NCBI RefSeq assembly: GCF_009796825.1 | Contig: NZ_CP047030.1 | Location: forward strand, 868,001-932,000 | Source of the DNA: Algibacter sp. L3A6 | GTDB taxonomy: Bacteria > Bacteroidota > Bacteroidia > Flavobacteriales > Flavobacteriaceae | Direction of reading: 5' to 3' | DNA length: 64,000 nucleotides | In this document: piece by piece, positions 42,154 to 50,416 of the stretch | How positions within the stretch are numbered: position 1 is the first letter of the stretch | How the letters are laid out: every line of letters begins with the position of its first letter | The notes under the pieces: model-generated | Told to the model about the DNA's origin: nothing | Databases searched by the model: none | Seen by the model: the letters and a program-made list of their open reading frames with translations, nothing else | Position numbers and translations under genes: made by a program

Positions 42154-43242
42154 ATGGCAAAGAAGAGTATACTGAACGAAAAGTCTATGGACTTTCTTGA
42201 AAAATATTTAAATAATGCAGCTCCTACCGGATACGAGTGGGAAGGACAGAAAATATGGATGGATTATTTAAAACCGTATGTAGACACTTTTATCACAGAC
42301 ACCTATGGTACTGCGGTTGGGGTAATTAATCCGGATGCAAAATACAAGGTTGTGATTGAAGGGCATGCTGATGAAATTTCGTGGTATGTTAATTATATTT
42401 CTGATGATGGACTTATTTACGTGATTAGAAACGGTGGTAGTGATCACCAAATTGCACCAAGTAAAATTGTAAATATCCACACTAAAAATGGTATTGTAAA
42501 AGGTGTTTTTGGTTGGCCAGCCATACACACAAGAAATAAAGCGAACGAAGAAGCTCCAAAACCTGACAATATTTTTATCGATTGTGGTTGCAAAACCAAG
42601 GAAGAGGTTGAAAATTTAGGCGTTCATGTTGGTTGTGTAATTACGTATCCGGATGAATTTCATATTTTAAATGGCGATAAATTTGTTTGTCGTGCATTGG
42701 ATAACCGTATGGGTGGTTTTATGATTGCTGAAGTAGCTCGTTTACTAAAGGAAAATAAAAAAGAATTACCTTTTGGACTGTACATTACAAATTCTGTACA
42801 AGAAGAAATTGGTTTACGTGGTGCCGAAATGATTACCCAAACCATTAAACCAAATGTGGCTATTGTAACCGATGTAACACACGATACCACTACACCAATG
42901 ATTGAAAAGAAAACGCAAGGAGACTTACAACTTGGTAGTGGACCTGTAATTGCTTATGCTCCTGCTGTACAACAAAAATTACGCGATTTAATTACTGAAA
43001 CAGCTGAAGCTAAAGGCATTCCTTTTCAACGCTCTGCACTTTCTAGAGCCACAGGAACAGATACCGATGCTTTTGCTTACAGCAATGGGGGTGTAGCTTC
43101 TGCTTTAATTTCTTTACCACTTAGATACATGCATACTACTGTAGAAATGGTACATAGAGATGATGTTGAAAACGTTATTAAAATGATTTATGAAACGTTA
43201 TTAAACATTAAAGATGGCGAAACATTTAGTTATTTCGACTAA
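42154..43242 (+). CDS. M42-family metallopeptidase (glutamyl/deblocking aminopeptidase)
   Basis: This 362-residue cytosolic enzyme is of the tetrahedral aminopeptidase family. The two-metal site is visible: EGHADEISWYV (His-x-Asp), ALDNRMGGF (Asp), VQEEIGLRGAE (catalytic Glu pair), and HTTVEMVHRDDV (His) near the end. It removes N-terminal residues from peptides. The sequence CKTKEEVENLGVHVGC lies in the PDZ-like insert. It ends at a strong terminator 22 bp after the stop. Confidence 0.93.
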   Translation: MAKKSILNEKSMDFLEKYLNNAAPTGYEWEGQKIWMDYLKPYVDTFITDTYGTAVGVINPDAKYKVVIEGHADEISWYVNYISDDGLIYVIRNGGSDHQIAPSKIVNIHTKNGIVKGVFGWPAIHTRNKANEEAPKPDNIFIDCGCKTKEEVENLGVHVGCVITYPDEFHILNGDKFVCRALDNRMGGFMIAEVARLLKENKKELPFGLYITNSVQEEIGLRGAEMITQTIKPNVAIVTDVTHDTTTPMIEKKTQGDLQLGSGPVIAYAPAVQQKLRDLITETAEAKGIPFQRSALSRATGTDTDAFAYSNGGVASALISLPLRYMHTTVEMVHRDDVENVIKMIYETLLNIKDGETFSYFD

Positions 43243-43264
43243 TTAGATTTTAAATATAAAACAT

Positions 43265-43293
43265 AAAAGCCTCATGTAAGTGAGGCTTTTTTT
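43265..43293 (+). terminator. Terminator after M42 peptidase gene
   Basis: AAAAGCCTCA (43265-43274), 6-nt loop, TGAGGCTTTT with a 7-T run ending at 43293; perfect 10-bp stem. Confidence 0.88.
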
Positions 43294-43304
43294 AATCTTA
43301 GAAT

Positions 43305-43853
43305 ATGGACGAATATATAGATATTGTATCCGAAAATGGTGAACCAACAGGACAGGTGGCTTTAAAATCTGAAGCTCATAAAAACGGATGGTTTCACAAT
43401 ACCATCCATCTCTGGTTGTTTACACGTCAAGGTGAAATTTTACTGCAACAACGTTCTCATAAAAAAGCCATCTACCCACTACTTTGGGATGTATCGGCTG
43501 CTGGCCATATTGATGCCGGCGAATCTATAGAAACCGCTGCCATACGTGAAACTCAAGAAGAATTAGGGTTATTACTTAAACCAAATGATTTAATTAAAAT
43601 TGGCGTTAATAAACATTTAACAGCTTATGCAGATGGTGCTATCCAAGACAATGAATTTCATCATGTTTTTATTGCTGAACTAAAAGTCGACATCACAGAA
43701 CTTACTGCACAAGAGGAAGAAGTTGAAGCATTAAAACTCGTTTCTTTCAGTCAGTTTAAATTGCATTTAGAAAACAGTACCGACAATCATTTTATCCCTT
43801 CAAACAAAGCATACTATCAGTTTGTACTCGATAAAATAAAAGCACAAGTTTAA
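43305..43853 (+). CDS. Nudix hydrolase of the isopentenyl-diphosphate-isomerase-like group
   Basis: This 182-residue protein begins MDEYIDIVSENGEPTGQ, the D(E)..D..dE.G.. opening shared with YfcD/IDI-type Nudix proteins. It has 'HNTIHLWLFTRQGEILLQQRS' and a full Nudix box GHIDAGESIETAAIRETQEELGL (GX5EX7REUXEEXGU). The IDI catalytic Cys is replaced (VSAAGH), so it is more likely a hydrolase than an isomerase. The start lies 12 bp after the M42 terminator. It is followed by prsW after 35 bp. Confidence 0.9.
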   Translation: MDEYIDIVSENGEPTGQVALKSEAHKNGWFHNTIHLWLFTRQGEILLQQRSHKKAIYPLLWDVSAAGHIDAGESIETAAIRETQEELGLLLKPNDLIKIGVNKHLTAYADGAIQDNEFHHVFIAELKVDITELTAQEEEVEALKLVSFSQFKLHLENSTDNHFIPSNKAYYQFVLDKIKAQV

Positions 43854-43888
43854 TTTACTTATCGAAAATCTTATTAAAAAACACTTTA

Positions 43889-44569
43889 ATGGCATTACTA
43901 CTTTCGGCAATCGCACCAGTTTTTCTAGTTATTATTTACATCTATATCAAAGATAAATACGAGAAAGAACCAAAACGCCTCATGCTTATCGCTTTTTTAT
44001 TAGGCGCCGTAATTAGCATTATTATTACCTCGTTAATGTATTATGTTTTCGATTATATTTTACCTTTAGACGATCACACTAGTCTTCTACAATTATTTCT
44101 AAAAGCCTTTTTGGTTGTCGCATTAACCGAAGAATTTAGCAAATATGTTATTGTACGCTATTTTGCTCAAACTCGAACAGCTTTTAACGAACCATTCGAT
44201 GGTATTGTATATGCTGTAATGGTCTCCATGGGTTTTGCTGCTACCGAAAACATTGTTTATGTTTTTGACAGTGGTTTTGAAACAGCTTTTTTACGTGCCA
44301 TAACCGCAATCCCTGCGCATGCTACTTTTGGCATTTTAATGGGCTATTTTATGGGAAAAGCTAAATTCTCCAAAAACAAAATAGTTTTAAACTTAACCGG
44401 TTTACTACTAGCTGTTATTTTTCATGGTGCTTACGATTTCTTCTTATTTATCGATTTTATTCCAGGAATTTGGATAGGTGCTTTCGTTTCACTTTTTATT
44501 GGCATTTTACTTTCTAGAAAAGCGATACAGCAGCATCAGAAAAATTCTCATTTTAAAAATAAAGCATAA
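43889..44569 (+). CDS. PrsW-family intramembrane metalloprotease
   Basis: This 226-residue polytopic membrane protein has the PrsW/CPBP-like catalytic motifs within helices: LTEEFSKYVIVR (EExxK-type), ATENIVYVF, IPAHATFG and FHGAYDFF, which together supply Glu and His metal ligands. In Bacillus, PrsW cuts the anti-sigma factor RsiW; in this organism a role in cleaving one of the membrane anti-sigma factors, such as that at 15.4 kb, is possible but untested. It follows the Nudix gene by 35 bp. Confidence 0.88.
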   Translation: MALLLSAIAPVFLVIIYIYIKDKYEKEPKRLMLIAFLLGAVISIIITSLMYYVFDYILPLDDHTSLLQLFLKAFLVVALTEEFSKYVIVRYFAQTRTAFNEPFDGIVYAVMVSMGFAATENIVYVFDSGFETAFLRAITAIPAHATFGILMGYFMGKAKFSKNKIVLNLTGLLLAVIFHGAYDFFLFIDFIPGIWIGAFVSLFIGILLSRKAIQQHQKNSHFKNKA

Positions 44570-44742
44570 CCTTCACTAAAAAGCTTTCTCTACATATTCA
44601 ATAACTAAAAAGCGAATGCGTTATAAAACTAATTTACGCTAGCAACTTTTAAAAATTCACGACAATATCCTTTCGTTTCAAAATGCGAAATTTAAATTGA
44701 ATCTTAAAATCCTTATATTTACTACAAACTAATCTGGATTTT

Positions 44743-45228
44743 ATGAGTAAACAGTTTATCACGAAAGTGAACAATAATCAGGTTTTTGAAATTTCGAAAG
44801 AAGATGCATACCAGCTAGATGCTATAAATACTTCCGAAAATAACAGACACATTCTTCATAATAACAAATCGTATCAAGTTGAAATTTCAGAAAGTAATTA
44901 CTTAAACAAAACTTACACTATACAAGTTAATAACGCCACTTATAGAGTCAACATTTCTGATGATTTAGACAGATTAATAACCGAAATGGGCTTTGAAAAT
45001 AGCGCATCTAAACACATTAATAAATTAAAGGCGCCAATGCCTGGATTGATTTTAGAGGTTTTTGTTAAAACAGGTCAAGAGGTTAAAGAAAACGATTCGC
45101 TATTAATTTTAGAGGCCATGAAAATGGAAAACATAATTACTTCACCACGAGATGGAATTATCAAATCGATTTCTGCTGTAAAAGGTGAGGCCGTAGAAAA
45201 AAACTATTTATTAATTGAATTTGAATAA
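44743..45228 (+). CDS. Biotin carboxyl carrier protein of an acyl-CoA carboxylase
   Basis: This 161-residue protein has a variable N-terminal region and a C-terminal biotinyl domain. The biotinylation Lys127 lies in LILEAMKMENIITSP, preceded by the KAPMPGLILEVFVKTGQEV hinge. Unlike typical AccB it lacks the Pro/Ala linker and 'thumb'. It is the first gene of a three-gene operon with the carboxylase (12 bp on) and carboxyltransferase genes. BirA at 1.7-2.4 kb should attach the biotin. Confidence 0.93.
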   Translation: MSKQFITKVNNNQVFEISKEDAYQLDAINTSENNRHILHNNKSYQVEISESNYLNKTYTIQVNNATYRVNISDDLDRLITEMGFENSASKHINKLKAPMPGLILEVFVKTGQEVKENDSLLILEAMKMENIITSPRDGIIKSISAVKGEAVEKNYLLIEFE

Positions 45229-45240
45229 TTAATATAAAAC

Positions 45241-46683
45241 ATGAAGAAAATATTAATTGCAAATCGAGGAGAAATAGCCATTCGAGTGATGAAAACGGCT
45301 CAGAAAATGGGCATAAAAACGGTTGCTGTATTTTCTACAGCAGACCGAAATGCACCGCATGTTAAATTTGCAGATCAAGCCGTTTGCATTGGCGAACCAC
45401 CATCCAACCAATCATATTTACGAGCCGATAAAATTATTGAAGTTGCTAAAAGCCTTAATGTTGATGCCATACATCCAGGTTATGGTTTTTTAAGTGAAAA
45501 TGCCGCATTTGCAGAGGCTTGCGAAGCAAATAACATTATTTTTATTGGACCAAAATCGAAAGCCATTAAAATAATGGGCAGCAAATTGGCGGCAAAAGAT
45601 GCCGTAAAGCATTATAACATCCCAATGGTTCCAGGGATTGACGAAGCCATAACCGATGTTGAAAAAGCAAAAACCATTGCAAGAGACATAGGGTTTCCTA
45701 TTTTAATAAAAGCATCGGCAGGAGGCGGCGGAAAAGGCATGCGCGTTGTGGAACAAGAAGCCGATTTAGAATCGCAGATGAATCGTGCTATAAGCGAAGC
45801 CACATCTGCATTTGGAGATGGCTCCGTTTTTATTGAGAAATATGTGAGTTCTCCACGACATATAGAAATTCAAATTATAGCCGATAGTCACGGCAACGTT
45901 TTACACCTTTTTGAAAGAGAATGTAGCATACAACGTCGTCATCAAAAAGTTATTGAAGAAGCGCCATCTTGTATTTTATCGCCAGAGCTTCGTAAAAAAA
46001 TGGGGGAAGCCGCTATAAAAGTGGCCAAATCTTGCGACTATTTGGGAGCAGGAACTGTTGAGTTTTTATTAGATGAAAATCAAAATTTTTATTTTTTAGA
46101 AATGAATACACGTCTGCAAGTTGAGCATCCGGTAACAGAACTTATTTCTGGAGTGGATCTAGTTGAACTACAAATAAAAATTGCGCGAGGCGAAGCACTT
46201 CAAATAAAACAAGACGATTTAAAAATTAAGGGGCACGCATTAGAGTTAAGAGTTTATGCCGAAGACCCATTAAACAATTTTCTACCAAGCGTAGGCAATT
46301 TAAAAGTTTACAAACTACCCAAAGGTAAAAACATTAGAGTAGACAACGGTTTTGAGCAAGGCATGGATATTCCTATTTATTACGACCCCATGTTGGCGAA
46401 GTTAATAACCTACGGGAATACTCGAGAAGAAGCCATTCAATTAATGATAAAAGCTATTGATAATTATCACGTTGAAGGCGTACAAACCACATTAAATTTC
46501 GGAAAGTTTGTTTGTAACCACGAGGCTTTTCAATCTGGAAATTTCGATACACATTTTGTAAAACAACATTATAATCCGGAAGCTATTAAAGCTGAATCGG
46601 AAACTGAAGCCAAAATTGCCGCACTCATTGCCGTTAAACAATTTTTAGAAGACCAAAAGATTTTACGATTACCTATTAAGTAG
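45241..46683 (+). CDS. accC: Biotin carboxylase subunit
   Basis: This 480-residue ATP-grasp enzyme carboxylates biotin on the carrier. It has MKKILIANRGEIAIRV at the start, GYGFLSENAAFAEA, the ATP loop ASAGGGGKGMRVV, and ERECSIQRRHQK. The catalytic Glu/Asn cluster LEMNTRLQVEHPVTE follows. It is longer than acetyl-CoA-type AccC (about 450) and has a C-terminal extension, as in the subunits of propionyl- or methylcrotonyl-CoA carboxylases. Located between the carrier and carboxyltransferase genes. Confidence 0.95.
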   Translation: MKKILIANRGEIAIRVMKTAQKMGIKTVAVFSTADRNAPHVKFADQAVCIGEPPSNQSYLRADKIIEVAKSLNVDAIHPGYGFLSENAAFAEACEANNIIFIGPKSKAIKIMGSKLAAKDAVKHYNIPMVPGIDEAITDVEKAKTIARDIGFPILIKASAGGGGKGMRVVEQEADLESQMNRAISEATSAFGDGSVFIEKYVSSPRHIEIQIIADSHGNVLHLFERECSIQRRHQKVIEEAPSCILSPELRKKMGEAAIKVAKSCDYLGAGTVEFLLDENQNFYFLEMNTRLQVEHPVTELISGVDLVELQIKIARGEALQIKQDDLKIKGHALELRVYAEDPLNNFLPSVGNLKVYKLPKGKNIRVDNGFEQGMDIPIYYDPMLAKLITYGNTREEAIQLMIKAIDNYHVEGVQTTLNFGKFVCNHEAFQSGNFDTHFVKQHYNPEAIKAESETEAKIAALIAVKQFLEDQKILRLPIK

Positions 46684-46715
46684 GCAACATTAAAACCTCG
46701 GAATAACAAAAAACC

Positions 46716-48257
46716 ATGGATTCAAAAGCAGACCAACTCAACAAACGTATTGCCGAAGCTCATTTAGGCGGCGGACAAAAACGTATAGATAAACAACACG
46801 CCAAAAAAAAACTAACCGCAAGAGAACGTGTGAATTACATAATGGACCAAGGTTCTTTTGAAGAAACTGGTGCATTAGTAACACACCGAACCACAGATTT
46901 TGGTATGGAAAACCAATTGTATTACGGCGATGGTGTTATTACAGGCTATGGCACTATAAACGGTAGATTGGTATATATTTACGCCCAAGACTTTACTGTT
47001 TTTGGTGGTGCCTTATCGGAAACTCATGCTGAAAAGATTTGTAAAATAATGGATTTGGCTGTAAAAGTAGGCGCTCCTATTATTGGTTTAAATGATTCTG
47101 GTGGCGCTCGAATTCAAGAAGGTGTACGCTCGCTTGGTGGTTATGCCGATATTTTTTATAGAAATGTACAAGCCTCGGGTGTTATTCCTCAAATTTCGGC
47201 TATTATGGGGCCTTGTGCTGGCGGAGCTGTCTATTCTCCTGCCATGACGGACTTCACCTTAATGGTAGAAAACACGAGCTACATGTTTGTTACGGGCCCA
47301 AATGTTGTAAAAACGGTAACCAATGAAGAAGTGAGTAGTGAAGATTTGGGTGGCGCACAAACCCATGCCTCCAAATCGGGTGTTGCTCATAAAACCTCAG
47401 CAAATGATATTGAATGTTTAGACGATTTAAAAACACTTTTAAGTTATCTACCACAAAATAATACAGAAACCGCAAAGCCTTTAGATTACAATTTACAAGA
47501 TGAAGTTCGAGATGTGCTTGCTACTATTGTTCCTGATAACCCAAACAAACCTTATGATATGTATCAGGTTATTTCAGGAATTATCGATACGGATTCTTTT
47601 TACGAAATACATAAAGATTATGCCGAAAATATTATTGTAGGTTTTGCTCGCTTAGGCGGAAAAAGCATTGGTATTGTTGCCAACCAGCCACAATTCCTTG
47701 CAGGAGTTTTAGATGTAAACAGTTCTAAAAAAGCAGCCAGATTTACACGTTTTTGCGATTGTTTTAATATACCATTGTTAGTGCTAGTCGATGTGCCTGG
47801 TTTTCTACCTGGCACAGATCAAGAATGGAATGGTATTATTGTAAACGGCGCTAAACTACTATATGCCTTAAGTGAAGCTACAGTGCCACGAGTAACTGTA
47901 ATTACCCGAAAAGCTTATGGTGGAGCTTACGATGTTATGAATTCCAAACACATTGGGGCCGACTTAAACTTCGCTTGGCCAGGTGCCGAAATTGCTGTTA
48001 TGGGAGCCAAAGGTGCCAGTGAAATTATATTTAAAAAAGAAATTTCTAACGCTGAGAATCCATCAGAAAAACTTGCAGAAAAAGAAGCCGAATACGCCGA
48101 AAAATTCGAAAATCCGTACCGTGCAGCCCAACGTGGTTTTATAGATGAGGTGATTCTTCCTGAAGATACAAGAAGAAAATTAATTAAAGCTTTTGCTATG
48201 TTAGAAAATAAAGAGGTTAACGTTCCAAAACGTAAACACGGTAATATTCCGTTGTAA
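46716..48257 (+). CDS. pccB: Acyl-CoA carboxylase carboxyltransferase subunit (propionyl-CoA carboxylase beta-like)
   Basis: This 513-residue carboxyltransferase has the crotonase-fold pair of oxyanion motifs: GLNDSGGARIQEGVRSLGGY (acyl-CoA site), ISAIMGPCAGGAVYSPAMTD, and in the C-half FLPGTDQEWNGIIVNGAKLL with ITRKAYGGAYDVMNSK. The one-chain beta subunit with a separate carrier and BC subunit fits propionyl-CoA (less likely methylcrotonyl-CoA) carboxylase, for the methylmalonyl-CoA route. The gene ends 2 bp from the stop of a convergent gene. Confidence 0.93.
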   Translation: MDSKADQLNKRIAEAHLGGGQKRIDKQHAKKKLTARERVNYIMDQGSFEETGALVTHRTTDFGMENQLYYGDGVITGYGTINGRLVYIYAQDFTVFGGALSETHAEKICKIMDLAVKVGAPIIGLNDSGGARIQEGVRSLGGYADIFYRNVQASGVIPQISAIMGPCAGGAVYSPAMTDFTLMVENTSYMFVTGPNVVKTVTNEEVSSEDLGGAQTHASKSGVAHKTSANDIECLDDLKTLLSYLPQNNTETAKPLDYNLQDEVRDVLATIVPDNPNKPYDMYQVISGIIDTDSFYEIHKDYAENIIVGFARLGGKSIGIVANQPQFLAGVLDVNSSKKAARFTRFCDCFNIPLLVLVDVPGFLPGTDQEWNGIIVNGAKLLYALSEATVPRVTVITRKAYGGAYDVMNSKHIGADLNFAWPGAEIAVMGAKGASEIIFKKEISNAENPSEKLAEKEAEYAEKFENPYRAAQRGFIDEVILPEDTRRKLIKAFAMLENKEVNVPKRKHGNIPL

Positions 48258-48259
48258 CA

Positions 48260-48871
48260 CTACAACATATTTACAATCTCGGCATTATACATAAAGGTAT
48301 CTTGCCAGCGCGCGTATCTAGCGTCCGGTTTTTCAGCAAATACTAAATATTGACATTTGCCAATACTTTCGGGCGTTCTAGTTACTTCTGCTAAATTATT
48401 ATTTCTAAATAAAAATTCAGAATCATCTACAACACACATTTGTAGTCTATTTAAATTTACTGCATTTAAGTAAAACAATCTATTCAATCGTTTTGGTGTA
48501 GCAATTACAATATCGGTACCGTAATAAATCTCATCACGTTGGTCATCAATATTTTTTTCATCGTAAGCACAATAAACACGTAAATCGGTACCTCGTTTAT
48601 AGCTATTAAATTCTAGCTCTAAATCTAATGCTGTTTGCTTGTCTTTTACAAAAATAAGAGCTCGTGGCGCATCTTCATGAGCATTTTTCAGTTTCTGAAT
48701 AACACTTATAATCATACTCGATGTTTTCCCTGAACCTTTTGGCGCATAAACATACATGCTCGAACCACCTTTAATTCTAGACAAAATTTTCTTTTGAAGA
48801 GGCAATGGCGTTTCAATGCCTTTGGTTTTAAGCGTATCTTTTAATGGCTCAATTAGTTTTTTAAATGACAT
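48260..48871 (-). CDS. Single-domain DEAD-box-helicase-like protein lacking the DEAD motif
   Basis: This 203-residue protein matches only the first RecA domain of a DEAD/DEAH helicase: IETPLPLQKKILSRI (Q motif region), Walker A APKGSGKTSSM, ALIFVKDKQTALDL (motif Ia), and TDIVIATPKRLNRL (motif Ib/TPGR-like). Motif II is VVDDSEFLF, so the DEAD box is changed to DDSE, and the second RecA domain (motifs IV-VI) is absent. It cannot be a processive helicase; it may be a nucleotide- or RNA-binding regulator. It is intact in frame, so it is not a recent truncation. Confidence 0.8.
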   Translation of the reverse strand: MSFKKLIEPLKDTLKTKGIETPLPLQKKILSRIKGGSSMYVYAPKGSGKTSSMIISVIQKLKNAHEDAPRALIFVKDKQTALDLELEFNSYKRGTDLRVYCAYDEKNIDDQRDEIYYGTDIVIATPKRLNRLFYLNAVNLNRLQMCVVDDSEFLFRNNNLAEVTRTPESIGKCQYLVFAEKPDARYARWQDTFMYNAEIVNML

Positions 48872-48941
48872 AAAATGAAGTTTCTTTTAATAGATTTTCA
48901 AAGATAGGCTTTTCATTATCCAAAAGAGAAACCTTAAAAAC

Positions 48942-48973
48942 AAAAAAAAAGACGCTCATTGCTGAACGCCTTT
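48942..48973 (-). terminator. Terminator for yceI-like gene (minus strand)
   Basis: Read on the minus strand: GGCGTTCA, loop GCAA, TGAGCGTC, then a run of nine T (48942-48950). The stem includes two G-U pairs. It lies about 27 bp after the stop of the YceI gene. Confidence 0.72.
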
Positions 48974-49000
48974 CTCTTTTACCTAAAAATTAGGTTGCTA

Positions 49001-49579
49001 TTAAAACTCTAAATCGGCAACTAAATCGAATTCATCGTAAATAGCCTTATCTTTCAAACCATCAAAAAAGCTTGCAGAACCATACTTTACATCGTATTTC
49101 GTTCTATCTACTTTTAAGTTTGCGGTTGCTTTATTTCCATAAATAGAAATTGTAAATTTTACTGAATTTGTTTTTCCTTTAATAGTTAACTTCCCAGTAA
49201 CATCATACGAGTTTTTACCTGAAGCCTTAACATCTGTAAATTCTAAAGTTGATGTATTATGAGTTTCAACACCAAAGAAATCATCAGATTTTAAATGACC
49301 TTCAAGTTTTCCTTTATACTCGCCTTCTAAATCGGTAGACACTAAAGTTGTCATATCTATAGTAATGTTTCCGCCAATTAATTTATCGCCATCAAAATCT
49401 AAAGCACCAGACTGAATATTGATAGTCCCTTCGTGAGAACCTGTAACTTTATAACCTTTCCAAACCACTTTACTACTTTCGGTTTTAATATCTTTTTTAT
49501 CCTTTTCAATAGTTGTAAAAGAAAATGTAAAAAGCGCTACAAAAGCAACAAGTGCTATATTTTTAATTGAATTTTTCAT
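49001..49579 (-). CDS. YceI-family periplasmic protein
   Basis: This 192-residue protein has a signal peptide (IKNIALVAFVALFTFSFTT) and one YceI lipocalin-like beta barrel: SSKVVWKGYKVTGSHEGTI, GGNITIDMTTLV and LKSDDFFGVETHNTS, LTIKGKTNSVKF. The family binds isoprenoid or fatty-acid-like ligands in the periplasm and may serve in quinone or acid-stress biology. It is transcribed alone. It shares a region with a Crp/Fnr-family gene on the same strand, 152 bp upstream, which might regulate it. Confidence 0.93.
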   Translation of the reverse strand: MKNSIKNIALVAFVALFTFSFTTIEKDKKDIKTESSKVVWKGYKVTGSHEGTINIQSGALDFDGDKLIGGNITIDMTTLVSTDLEGEYKGKLEGHLKSDDFFGVETHNTSTLEFTDVKASGKNSYDVTGKLTIKGKTNSVKFTISIYGNKATANLKVDRTKYDVKYGSASFFDGLKDKAIYDEFDLVADLEF

Positions 49580-49730
49580 TGTGATATAAATTTATTTATC
49601 TGTTTATATATTATACCACAAAGGTGCGACGCTTTTAAAAACTATACATTGAAGTAGATTATTAAATGATGTTAATGTAGTTTAACATTTACTTTTATTC
49701 TGAAGTTTCATTTTTTTTCAAAACGAAGAA

Positions 49731-50318
49731 TTATTCGCTTTTTTGGACAAGCTGACTTTTAATTTTACTAAGAAACTCCTTAGTAATACCAAGGTATGAT
49801 GCTACTAAATATTGTGGAATACGCTTTTCTATTTTTGGATATTCCTTTTTAAAAATCACATAACGCTCTTTAGCAGTAAGACTAAAACTGCGCACAATCC
49901 GTTTTTGCGAAGCCGTATATGCGCGCTCTACTATTTGTCTAAAAAAACGTTCTAGTTTAGGTATTTCAGTATATAATATTTCCGAATTATCGTAAACAAA
50001 CATAACCACCTCAGTATTCTCCAAGCATTGCGTATTATAATCGGCAGGTGTTTGCGAAATAAAACTTCCCATATCAGAAGTCCACCAATTTTCTATTGCA
50101 AAAGATAACACATGCTCCTGACCTTCTCTATCTAAATAAAAGGTTTTGGTACAACCCGAAATAACAAAACAAACATGTTTACAAACATCGCCTTGCTGTA
50201 TAATATATTGCCCTTTTAAATACTGTCTATAAACCACTTTAGATTGCAAAAAAGCTTCCTCTTTAGGCGTTAAATCTACGTGGTTTTCTATATAATCTAA
50301 AAGCGGTTTTATATTCAT
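49731..50318 (-). CDS. Crp/Fnr-family transcriptional regulator
   Basis: This 195-residue protein has a cyclic-nucleotide-binding-like beta barrel (YLKGQYIIQQGDVCKHVCFVI, residues about 32-52) and a C-terminal winged helix (QYLVASYLGITKEFLSKIKSQ). There are no clustered N-terminal Cys residues for an Fnr [4Fe-4S] cluster, and no Arg-Ser cAMP pair can be seen, so the signal is unknown. It is divergent from an MFS exporter gene, separated by 98 bp, and is likely to control it. Confidence 0.9.
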   Translation of the reverse strand: MNIKPLLDYIENHVDLTPKEEAFLQSKVVYRQYLKGQYIIQQGDVCKHVCFVISGCTKTFYLDREGQEHVLSFAIENWWTSDMGSFISQTPADYNTQCLENTEVVMFVYDNSEILYTEIPKLERFFRQIVERAYTASQKRIVRSFSLTAKERYVIFKKEYPKIEKRIPQYLVASYLGITKEFLSKIKSQLVQKSE

Positions 50319-50404
50319 TTACGTGTAATTATTCGAATCAAATTTAGTGATAATATTATAACGTTAATAAATGTTAATTGAATACCTGTAGATTTATAAT
50401 ATTT

Positions 50405-50412
50405 TACCTTTG
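50405..50412 (+). promoter_or_regulatory. -7 box (TACCTTTG) for MFS exporter gene
   Basis: Exact TAnnTTTG match. A TTG at 50378-50380 lies 24 bp upstream, slightly more than the usual 17-23. The chosen ATG at 50417 is only 4 bp after the box, so the mRNA would be essentially leaderless. Confidence 0.55.
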
Positions 50413-50416
50413 CCCG

